From Lewinellaceae bacterium (GTDB taxonomy: Bacteria > Bacteroidota > Bacteroidia > Chitinophagales > Saprospiraceae): a stretch of DNA of 64,000 bases. Positions 25,211 through 32,216 of the stretch are shown here, piece after piece (position 1 is the first letter of the stretch; each line of letters starts with the position of its first letter). The stretch spans positions 806,001 to 870,000 of the forward strand of contig JACJYD010000001.1 of NCBI GenBank assembly GCA_020636275.1. The letters are read 5' to 3'. A model generated the notes under the pieces. The model saw only the letters and a list, made by a program, of their open reading frames with translations. It did not search any database and was not told where the DNA came from. Made by a program: the position numbers and the translations under genes.

Positions 25211-26929
25211 ATGAGTCAACGAATAGTAATTGATCCTATCACACGCATAGAAGGCCACCTGCGCATCGAAGCCGATATTAGCGATGGCAAGATTAGCGAT
25301 GCCTACAGTTCCGGTACCATGGTGCGCCTCATTGAAGAGATCCTGAAGGGTCGCGATCCGCGCGACGCCTGGGCCTTCGTCGGCCGGGTTTGCGGCGTAT
25401 GCACCACAGTGCACTCCCTGGCGTCTGTCCGCTCGGTGGAAGACGCCCTTGGAATCGTCATCCCGCCGAATGCGGAACTGGTTCGGAACATCATGTTCTG
25501 CACCCAATACATGCACGACCACGTCGTTCACTTTTACCATCTCCACGCCCTTGACTGGGTCGACATCGTTTCGGCGCTCAAGGCCGATCCGAAGGCTACT
25601 TCGGAGATCGCACAGAGCATCTCCAACTGGCCGAAGAGCTCTCCGGGCTACTTCTCCGATCTGCAGAAGCGCCTGACCCGCTTCGTGGAAAGCGGCCAGC
25701 TGGGCATCTTCGCCAACGGCTATTGGGGCCACCCGGCCTATAAACTGCCGCCGGAGATCAACCTCATCGGGGTTGCGCACTATCTGGAAGCCCTCGAATG
25801 GCAAAAGGAGATCGTCAAGGTACACGCCATCTTCGGCGGTAAGAACCCGCACCCCAACTACCTGGTGGGCGGTATGGCCTGCGCCATCACCCTCGACGAC
25901 GTCAGCGGCATCAATGCCGAACGCCTGGCCAATGTCGGTCAGCTGCTCCGCGACGCCAAGACCTTCATCGAACAGGTCTACATTCCCGACCTCCTGGCCA
26001 TTGCGCCCTATTACCTCGATTGGGGGGCCATCGGAGGCGGTCTGGGCAGCTATATGGTCTACGGCGACCTGCCGACCAACGGCTACAACGACCCGTCGAG
26101 CTTCAAATTCCCTTCGGGTGTGATCCTGAACAAGGACATTGCCAACGTAATGGATGTCGATCTGCGCGAGGACAGCCAGGTGCAGGAATTTATTTCCCAC
26201 TCGTGGTACAACTACGAAGGCGGCAACGACGTCGGTTTGCACCCCTGGAAAGGCGAGACCAAAGTCAACTACACGGGGCCGAAACCGCCGTACGACAACC
26301 TCGATACGAACGACAAGTACAGCTACCTGAAAACGCCGCGCTGGAAGGGCAATGCCGTAGAGGTAGGTCCGCTGGCCCGCATGTTGGTAGGGTATGCCCG
26401 CGGTCGCGAAGACTTCAAAGAGGTGGTCGACAGCACCCTGGCCAAACTGGGCGTTCCGATCACGGCGCTTTTCTCGACGCTGGGTCGCACCGCTGCACGG
26501 GGTCTGGAAACCATCCTGATCTCCCAATGGGCTCAGGAGTTTTACGACGGGTTGCTGACCAACCTGCGCAACGGCGATATCCGCATGGCCAATATGGAGA
26601 AATTCAACCCCGACCGGTGGGAACCCGAAGCCATGGGGGTGGGCCATATGGAAGCCCCGCGGGGCGCTTTGGCACACTGGTGCGTCATCAAGGACAAGAA
26701 GCTGGCCAACTACCAGTTGGTGGTGCCCAGTACCTGGAATGCCTCGCCGCGTGACAAGGACGGCAACCGCTCGGCCTACGAGGCTGCGCTGATGGATACG
26801 CCGATCGCCGATCCGGAAAGACCGGTCGAGATCCTGCGTACGATCCACTCGTTCGACCCATGCCTGGCTTGTGCGGTGCACCTCTACGACGAAGAAGGCA
26901 AGCACGTCAATCAAGTGAAGGTTTTATAA
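25211..26929 (+). CDS. hyaB: [NiFe]-hydrogenase large subunit
   Basis: A 572-aa catalytic subunit of a group 1 uptake hydrogenase, oxidising H2 on the periplasmic face. The N-terminal motif IDPITRIEGHLRIE is present. The NiFe ligands are RVCGVCTTVH (about 61-70) and DPCLACAVHL near the C-terminus. After the conserved His the precursor has 15 more residues (LYDEEGKHVNQVKVL), the extension normally removed by the HyaD-type protease encoded two genes downstream. The start ATG at 25211 is 30 bp after hyaA. A perfect 26-bp palindrome follows the stop codon. Confidence 0.97.
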   Translation: MSQRIVIDPITRIEGHLRIEADISDGKISDAYSSGTMVRLIEEILKGRDPRDAWAFVGRVCGVCTTVHSLASVRSVEDALGIVIPPNAELVRNIMFCTQYMHDHVVHFYHLHALDWVDIVSALKADPKATSEIAQSISNWPKSSPGYFSDLQKRLTRFVESGQLGIFANGYWGHPAYKLPPEINLIGVAHYLEALEWQKEIVKVHAIFGGKNPHPNYLVGGMACAITLDDVSGINAERLANVGQLLRDAKTFIEQVYIPDLLAIAPYYLDWGAIGGGLGSYMVYGDLPTNGYNDPSSFKFPSGVILNKDIANVMDVDLREDSQVQEFISHSWYNYEGGNDVGLHPWKGETKVNYTGPKPPYDNLDTNDKYSYLKTPRWKGNAVEVGPLARMLVGYARGREDFKEVVDSTLAKLGVPITALFSTLGRTAARGLETILISQWAQEFYDGLLTNLRNGDIRMANMEKFNPDRWEPEAMGVGHMEAPRGALAHWCVIKDKKLANYQLVVPSTWNASPRDKDGNRSAYEAALMDTPIADPERPVEILRTIHSFDPCLACAVHLYDEEGKHVNQVKVL

Positions 26930-26938
26930 AAATGCCAT

Positions 26939-26964
26939 GAAGCATCCGCCGCGGCGGATGCTTC
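26939..26964. other. Perfect 26-bp palindrome between hyaB and hyaC
   Basis: GAAGCATCCGCCG and its exact reverse complement with no loop sequence, ending 18 bp before hyaC. There is no T-run, so it is not a typical terminator; a stem that protects hyaAB mRNA or sets lower hyaC output is a possible role. Confidence 0.65.
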
Positions 26965-26982
26965 TACCAAAAATATAAGGGC

Positions 26983-27753
26983 ATGAAAGAAGTAGTATCA
27001 AATCGACTTCGCCGCGTTTACGTGTGGGAACTCCCCGTGCGTTTCTACCACTGGGTGAACGTGTTGGCCATTATTGCACTGTGTGTGACGGGCTATCTGA
27101 TCGGCTCTCCTCCCGGGGTTCAATCGAGCGCAGAGGCTTCGCACCGGTACCTCTTTGGCATGATCCGCTTCATCCACTTTGCCGCTGCGTATATCTTTTT
27201 CTTCAATTTCATATTCCGCATCTACTGGGGTTTTGTAGGGAACAAGTACGCCGACTGGAAGAACTTCGTTCCGACCAACCGGCACTTCTTCAAGGAAATG
27301 ATGGACGTCATCCGGATCGACATCCTTTTGAAGAAGAACAAGGAGCACATGGCCGTCGGACACAACGCCCTGGCCGGGTTCATTTATTTCCTGACCTTCA
27401 TCGCATTCCTGTTGCAATGCGTTACCGGCTTTGCCCTTTATGCGGACATGAGTACCTGGTGGTTTGCCGACCTGTGGGTTCCGATCGGAGATATTTTCCG
27501 GCACAATAATTTCAACCTGCGCAATTGGCACCATGCTGCTATGTGGTTCTTTATTATTTTTTCCATTATTCACATTTATCTCGTATTTTTCCACGACTAC
27601 GTCGAAGCGCGCGGAGAATTGTCCTCCATGAGCGGCGGCTGGAAGTTTATTGAAGATGATGCCTGGGAAGAAGAGCTGAAAGGAGAAAAGGTGGAAGAAC
27701 GTGCGAAGAAGCAAAAACAGATCAGGCGGAAGCGGGCTACAAAAGCTGAATAA
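26983..27753 (+). CDS. hyaC: Hydrogenase b-type cytochrome subunit
   Basis: A 256-aa membrane protein of the HyaC/HupC family that takes electrons from the small subunit to the quinone pool. It begins YVWELPVRFYHWVNVLAI, typical of the family, with the first heme-ligand His. Four hydrophobic segments are visible: about 23-43, 61-82, 124-150 and 178-206. His residues are placed for two hemes (FIHFAAAYIFFF; NWHHAAMWFFIIF; HIYLVF). The C-terminus is a charged tail unusually rich in Lys and Arg (KKQKQIRRKRATKAE). Its stop overlaps the next start by one base (TAATG). Confidence 0.93.
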   Translation: MKEVVSNRLRRVYVWELPVRFYHWVNVLAIIALCVTGYLIGSPPGVQSSAEASHRYLFGMIRFIHFAAAYIFFFNFIFRIYWGFVGNKYADWKNFVPTNRHFFKEMMDVIRIDILLKKNKEHMAVGHNALAGFIYFLTFIAFLLQCVTGFALYADMSTWWFADLWVPIGDIFRHNNFNLRNWHHAAMWFFIIFSIIHIYLVFFHDYVEARGELSSMSGGWKFIEDDAWEEELKGEKVEERAKKQKQIRRKRATKAE

Positions 27754-28259
27754 TGAAAACCACTCCATCCACTGCCGGAGAGCCGGCGGGCGAGCCAGAG
27801 AAGCGAATTTTGATCCTCGGTATCGGCAACTTGCTGATGGGGGATGAAGGATTCGGCGTACACCTCGCCCGCCGGCTGGCAGCGGAAGAATGGCCTGAAG
27901 GCGTCGATGTGGAGGACGGCGGTACCGCCGGATTCCAATTGATGGGGTATTTGGACGACTATCCTGTGGTCGTTCTCATCGACGCAGCCCTCGAACCCGA
28001 TCGCGCCGGACAGGTGCGGCGCATCCAACCCCGCTTTTCCAAAGATTATCCCAAGGCGCTCAGTACCCATGATATTGGGCTGAAAGATCTGCTCGACGGC
28101 TTGCAACTCCTGGGTCGCATGCCCAACGTGCATTTGTTCGTGGTGAGTATTTCCGACGTACAGCCGCTTTACATCGGCCTGTCGCCGCAATCAGAAGCCC
28201 TGCTGCCGGAGGTGGCGAAGGCAGTCAGGGAATTAGTTAATCAGGAGTTGAAAAGTTGA
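27753..28259 (+). CDS. hyaD: Hydrogenase maturation endopeptidase
   Basis: A 168-aa HyaD/HupD/HybD-family nickel-dependent protease that cuts the C-terminal extension from the large subunit once nickel is inserted. Motifs: ILGIGNLLMGDEGFGVHL (metal-binding Glu, about 24-41), VVLIDAAL (Asp) and LSTHDIGLKDLL (His). The start overlaps the hyaC stop by one base, implying coupling. The last codons (ELKS) are contributed by the TTGAAAAG repeat array that starts inside the gene. Confidence 0.93.
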   Translation: MKTTPSTAGEPAGEPEKRILILGIGNLLMGDEGFGVHLARRLAAEEWPEGVDVEDGGTAGFQLMGYLDDYPVVVLIDAALEPDRAGQVRRIQPRFSKDYPKALSTHDIGLKDLLDGLQLLGRMPNVHLFVVSISDVQPLYIGLSPQSEALLPEVAKAVRELVNQELKS

Positions 28260-28351
28260 AAGGTTGAAGAGTTGAAAAGGATGCTCTTCAACTCTTCAAC
28301 TTTTCAACTCTTCAACTTTTCAACTCTTCAACCTTTCAACCTTTCAACTTT
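28245..28351. repeat. TTGAARRG/CAACTCTT inverted repeat array, copy 2
   Basis: Units GAGTTGAAAAGTTGAAAGG at 28245-28280 face complementary CTCTTCAACTTTTCAAC units at 28284-28351. Same family as 22521-22606. It overlaps the last codons of hyaD and ends 8 bp before the first YeeE/YedE gene. Confidence 0.82.
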
Positions 28352-28359
28352 AATAAAAA

Positions 28360-28965
28360 ATGGTACCCGAATTTCTCATTCAAATCCGAGACTTCATCAG
28401 TCAGCCGTGGCCCTGGTGGGTCGCAGGACCGATGATCGCCGCAACGATGTTCTTTCTGTTGTGGTTTGGCCGGGAATTTGGTATTTCTGCCAACTTCCGG
28501 GTCATGTGCGCCGCTGACGGCGCCGACAATTTTGCCGATTTCTTCAAATTTGACTGGGCATCGCAGGGATGGAACCTCATGGTCGCCCTCGGAGCAATGT
28601 TCGGAGGCTACCTGGCCGCCCACTACTTCCTCAGCCCGGATGGCGATGTAGCTCACGTGTCGGCTGCTACGGTGCATACCTTGCAGCAGATGGATTATTT
28701 CGCCGGCCTGGACCTGAAAGAAGGACAGGTGCCGCTGGTGCCGCCGTTCTATTCCTGGGAGGCGTTGTTCACCTGGCGCGGCCTGCTCATCATCGCAGGC
28801 GGCGGCCTGCTCGTGGGCTTCGGCGCCCGCTATGCCGGCGGTTGTACCTCGGGACACGCCATCAGCGGCATGTCGGCCCTCCAACTGGGTTCGCTCATCG
28901 CCGTTATCGGCTTCTTCCTCGGCGGGCTGACGATGACGTATTTGATATTCCCGCTTATTTTTTAG
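28360..28965 (+). CDS. YeeE/YedE family transporter, first half
   Basis: A 201-aa membrane protein of the YeeE/YedE (PF04143) family, whose studied members import thiosulfate or other sulfur species. Hydrophobic segments: about 20-38, 67-88, 127-150 and 177-199. The characteristic GARYAGGCTSGHAISGMS (about 149-166) carries the conserved cysteine of the substrate path. It is shorter than full YeeE and pairs with the next gene, as in two-gene versions found in many proteobacteria and Bacteroidota. Just after the hydrogenase operon, it may share a transcript; the functional link is unproven. Confidence 0.88.
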   Translation: MVPEFLIQIRDFISQPWPWWVAGPMIAATMFFLLWFGREFGISANFRVMCAADGADNFADFFKFDWASQGWNLMVALGAMFGGYLAAHYFLSPDGDVAHVSAATVHTLQQMDYFAGLDLKEGQVPLVPPFYSWEALFTWRGLLIIAGGGLLVGFGARYAGGCTSGHAISGMSALQLGSLIAVIGFFLGGLTMTYLIFPLIF

Positions 28966-29016
28966 GGTATCAGTTTATAAGGGTTTTAGTTTTTCACCCA
29001 TAAAAACGCATACCCT
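28964..29016. repeat. AGGGTAT hairpin, copy 2
   Basis: AGGGTAT (28964-28970) and ATACCCT (29010-29016) enclose a further stem GTTTTT / AAAAAC. It resembles the 23447-23485 hairpin, with the same AGGGTAT ... ATACCCTCATAAACT wording. It starts at the stop codon of the first YeeE/YedE gene. Confidence 0.7.
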
Positions 29017-29038
29017 CATAAACTCAAAAACTCCAATC

Positions 29039-29452
29039 ATGAAACTCAGCAAATTCATATTAGTCGGGATCTTCTTCGGCGTTATATTATATAAAGCGGA
29101 AGCCGTGTCCTGGTTCCGTATTTTCGAGATGTTCCACTTTCAGTCCTTTCACATGTACGGCATCATTTTCTCAGCTATTGCAGTGGGGATCGGAGTGGTG
29201 CAGCTCATCAAGTGGCGGCACATGAAGTCGATCGAAGGGAAAGAGATCGTTTTTAATCCGAAAGACAAAAGTGTGCCCCGCTACCTGATCGGCGGGTTTA
29301 TCTTCGGATTGGGCTGGGCCCTGGCCGGCATCTGTCCGGGTCCGATGTTCATCCTTTTGGGCAGTGGATATACCGTGCTCATCGTATTTCTGTCGACCGC
29401 GATGTTGGGTACGTTTTTATACGGATTATTGAGGAAGTACTTGCCTCACTAA
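29039..29452 (+). CDS. YeeE/YedE family transporter, second half (DUF6691-like)
   Basis: A 137-aa membrane protein with hydrophobic segments at about 5-22, 38-58, 82-104 and 112-130. The motif GLGWALAGICPGPMFILLG (about 88-106) is the family counterpart of GGCTSGH in the first subunit and supplies the second conserved cysteine. The gene follows its partner after a hairpin-filled 73-bp gap. Together they would form one YeeE-like sulfur-compound channel. Confidence 0.87.
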   Translation: MKLSKFILVGIFFGVILYKAEAVSWFRIFEMFHFQSFHMYGIIFSAIAVGIGVVQLIKWRHMKSIEGKEIVFNPKDKSVPRYLIGGFIFGLGWALAGICPGPMFILLGSGYTVLIVFLSTAMLGTFLYGLLRKYLPH

Positions 29453-29462
29453 AACAAAAACA

Positions 29463-31007
29463 ATGCCCCTTCAGCCGTCCGCTATTGATCTGCGGGCCTT
29501 GATCGGGGATATTTCCCAGATCATCGCCGATGTGGAGGGAAGGGAGGAGGCCTATCGGGACCTCCTTAGCCGCGTGCAGCCGCATTACTACCAGAGTGCC
29601 CGCAACCTCCTGCACTACCTGGCCCTTCGCACCTACGACCTGCGCAGTATTCAGAGCCAGTTGTCCACCCTGGCAATTTCTTCCATCGGTCATTCGGAGG
29701 GCTATGCCCTGACCAATCTCCACAACATCCTGTTGATGTTGCGCCTGTTGAACGGCGAAACCATCCCGGACCCGCTCGACCAGATGTGTCAGCCGCTGAA
29801 TTATCGGCGTAGCCGGGAACAGCTGACGGAAAATACCGCCCGGCTGCTGGGGGAATGCACCCGGGAGAACTGCACCAAGCTCATGGTGACCTTTTCGACC
29901 GATCTGGCCGACGACTACGACCTGGTCCGGGAATTGGTCCACGCCGGGATGGACGTGGCGCGGATCAATACGGCTCACGACGGCCCCGAGGAATGGCGGC
30001 GCATGGCGGCGCACGTCCGCCGGGCCGCCATGGAGCTGGGGCGGCCCTGTATCGTATACATGGACCTGGCGGGGCCCAAGCTCCGCACCGGACCGGTACG
30101 GCCGATGAAAGACGATGACCGGCCTTACATCCGGTTGTTCAAAGGCGACCACATCGAGCTGGTCCGCAAGAAAGTGATGGGCCGGCCGGCCAATGTCAGC
30201 TCAAACGGCAAGAAAGCGACCCCAGCCCGGATCTCCACGACGCTCCCCAAGATCTTTGACGATGTGCAGGTAGGCGAAGCGGTATGCTTCGACGACGGCA
30301 AGATCCGCGGCAAGATCGTCGAGATCGGCACGAAGTCCTTTACCGTCGAAGTGACGAGTGCCGGCATTACCGGAGCCAAACTTCGCGCCGACAAGGGGAT
30401 CAATTTTCCCGATACGCAGATCCATCTGCCTCCGCTCACCAAAGTAGACCTGGATCATCTCCCGGTCATCGCTTCCCTGGCCGATGTGGTCGGTTACTCC
30501 TTTGTGCGCAAGCCCTCCGATGTAGAGCATATTTTGGATAAACTGCGGGAATTGGGAAGACCGGATATTGGCCTTACCCTTAAGATCGAGACCAAAGAGG
30601 CCTTTGAAAATCTGCCCATGCTGATCCTGACCGCCATGCAATGCCCCCGCGTCGGCGTGATGATCGCCCGGGGCGACCTGGCGGTGGAAATCGGCTACGA
30701 ACGCATTGCGGAGGTGCAGGAAGAGATCCTCTGGATCTGCGAAGCAGCACACATCCCCGATATTTGGGCGACCCAGGTATTGGACAAGCTGGCCCGGAAA
30801 GGCATCGCCACCCGCGCCGAGATCACGGATGCCGCCATGTCGTCGCGCGCCGAATGTGTCATGCTCAACAAAGGTCCCTACATCGGCGAAGCGGTAGCTA
30901 CCCTCGACGATATCGTTCGCCGGATGGCCCACCATCAATTCAAGCGGAAGAGCCGCCTTCGTCCGCTGGGCGTAGCCAAACATTTTTGGGAAAAAGTGTC
31001 GGTGTGA
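29463..31007 (+). CDS. Atypical pyruvate-kinase-like protein
   Basis: A 514-aa protein. Residues 1-135 are an N-terminal helical region not found in normal pyruvate kinase. The barrel follows: CTKLMVTFSTD, MDLAGPKLRTGPV (about 200-212), an inserted beta domain, LTLKIETKEAFENL (catalytic Lys and Glu, about 374-387), IARGDLAVEIG (about 401-411), and WATQVLDKLARKGIATRAEI (about 436-455). The usual LDLKGPE, ARGDLG and MLSGETA become MDLAGPK, ARGDLA and MLNKGPY. The protein ends right after the barrel, so the allosteric C-terminal domain is missing. Activity as pyruvate kinase is uncertain. It starts 10 bp after the YeeE/YedE pair and ends at a terminator, so it is probably the last gene of that transcript. 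Confidence 0.85.
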   Translation: MPLQPSAIDLRALIGDISQIIADVEGREEAYRDLLSRVQPHYYQSARNLLHYLALRTYDLRSIQSQLSTLAISSIGHSEGYALTNLHNILLMLRLLNGETIPDPLDQMCQPLNYRRSREQLTENTARLLGECTRENCTKLMVTFSTDLADDYDLVRELVHAGMDVARINTAHDGPEEWRRMAAHVRRAAMELGRPCIVYMDLAGPKLRTGPVRPMKDDDRPYIRLFKGDHIELVRKKVMGRPANVSSNGKKATPARISTTLPKIFDDVQVGEAVCFDDGKIRGKIVEIGTKSFTVEVTSAGITGAKLRADKGINFPDTQIHLPPLTKVDLDHLPVIASLADVVGYSFVRKPSDVEHILDKLRELGRPDIGLTLKIETKEAFENLPMLILTAMQCPRVGVMIARGDLAVEIGYERIAEVQEEILWICEAAHIPDIWATQVLDKLARKGIATRAEITDAAMSSRAECVMLNKGPYIGEAVATLDDIVRRMAHHQFKRKSRLRPLGVAKHFWEKVSV

Positions 31008-31008
31008 T

Positions 31009-31055
31009 AATAAAAGGATGTTCGCCACGGGCAGGCATCCTTTTATTGTTATTTT
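31009..31055 (+). terminator. Intrinsic terminator after the pyruvate-kinase-like gene
   Basis: Stem AATAAAAGGATG (31009-31020) / CATCCTTTTATT (31036-31047), 15-nt loop, then a T-rich tail. It begins one base after the stop codon and closes the hydrogenase-side transcript. Confidence 0.75.
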
Positions 31056-31057
31056 TG
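31050..31057 (+). promoter_or_regulatory. Candidate -7 box for the RND operon
   Basis: TATTTTTG exactly fits TAnnTTTG, 26 bp before the ATG at 31083. No TTTG partner is found at the usual distance. The box overlaps the tail of the preceding terminator. Confidence 0.35.
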
Positions 31058-31082
31058 TTTGGATAAAAACAAACACCACACT

Positions 31083-32183
31083 ATGAGTAAAAGCCTGACT
31101 CGATGGATATCCTTGATCGGTATAGGGATCTTGGTAATCGTATTTGTATTGTATCGCCTGGGTTATCTGGGTGAAAAGGGCGCCGAGGCCGGATCGGCGC
31201 CTCCTGCCATGCCCGCAGGCGGTGGGCCTGCGCCGGTCCTGCCGGTGGAAGCTTTTCTCGTAGAAGCCAATTTGCTGACCGATAAGATCGAAGTGAGCGG
31301 GTCGGCTATACCGGAAGAAGAGGTGCAGATCACCAGCGAGATCGCGGGAAAGGTCGCCAAAATAGAATTTGAAGAGGGTAAACAGGTGGAAAAAGGCGCT
31401 GTGCTGATCCGGCTCAACGACGACGAATGGCGCGCCGAACGGGAGAAGCTGGTCGTGCAGAAACGCCTGTCGGAAAAGATCGCCAACCGCCTGAAAGCGC
31501 TCTACGAGAAAGAAGGCGTCAGTTTGCAGGAGTACGAGGTGGCGGAGGCCGAGGTCGATCGCTACGAAGCGGAGATCAAGCTGCTGGATGTGCAGCTGGA
31601 GAAAACGGTGATCCGGGCGCCCTTCAGCGGTGTGCTGGGCTTGCGCCAGGTCAGCGAGGGGAGCTACCTCTCGCCGGGTACCCCGATCGTTCCGCTTGTC
31701 CGTATCGATCCCATCCACATTCAGTTTTCCATTCCCGAAAAATACACCGGCGACCTGAAGGTCGGGGGGCAGGTAAGCTTCCAACTGGCCGGTAAGGAAG
31801 GGAGTTTCCCGGCTACCATCGTAGCCCGCGACCCCAAGATCGACGCCAATACCCGCACGCTCAAGTTTGAAGCCAAGGCCGCCAATCCCGGCGGCCGTGT
31901 ATTGCCGGGCTCCTTCACCCTGGTGCAAGCGCAATTGCGGCAATTTGACAAAGCCCTGATGGTGCCGACCGAGGCCGTAGTGCCCGAATTGGGCGGGAAA
32001 AAATTATACGTTTTCCGAAACGGGAAGGCGGAAAGCGTGCCCGTCGAGACCGGAATCCGCCAGGATCGCGCTATTCAGATCTTGTCCGGGCTGCAATCCG
32101 GCGATACGGTCATTACCAGCGGAATTCTCCAAATACAGCCGGGCATGCCGGTGACGATTTCGGGATGGACATCCATAAAATAA
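31083..32183 (+). CDS. RND efflux periplasmic adaptor
   Basis: A 366-aa HlyD/MexA-family membrane fusion protein. It has an N-terminal signal anchor (WISLIGIGILVIVFVLYRLG), then a low-complexity Pro/Gly linker, a lipoyl-like half motif (GSAIPEEEVQITSEIAGKV), a helical hairpin (about 110-165) and the matching lipoyl half (VIRAPFSGVLGLRQVSEGSY). The ATG at 31083 is chosen over a TTG at 31059 because it gives a normal anchor. It links the pump in the next gene to an outer-membrane channel, but no TolC-like gene is nearby. Substrates unknown. Confidence 0.92.
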   Translation: MSKSLTRWISLIGIGILVIVFVLYRLGYLGEKGAEAGSAPPAMPAGGGPAPVLPVEAFLVEANLLTDKIEVSGSAIPEEEVQITSEIAGKVAKIEFEEGKQVEKGAVLIRLNDDEWRAEREKLVVQKRLSEKIANRLKALYEKEGVSLQEYEVAEAEVDRYEAEIKLLDVQLEKTVIRAPFSGVLGLRQVSEGSYLSPGTPIVPLVRIDPIHIQFSIPEKYTGDLKVGGQVSFQLAGKEGSFPATIVARDPKIDANTRTLKFEAKAANPGGRVLPGSFTLVQAQLRQFDKALMVPTEAVVPELGGKKLYVFRNGKAESVPVETGIRQDRAIQILSGLQSGDTVITSGILQIQPGMPVTISGWTSIK

Positions 32184-32216
32184 TTTTGGAGGGCGCCCTT
32201 CAAAAAAAAATAACGT

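Noticed and set aside
25190..26914. Minus-strand open frame of 574 codons opposite hyaB
   Set aside because: Antisense of the hydrogenase large subunit, whose motifs prove the plus strand codes.
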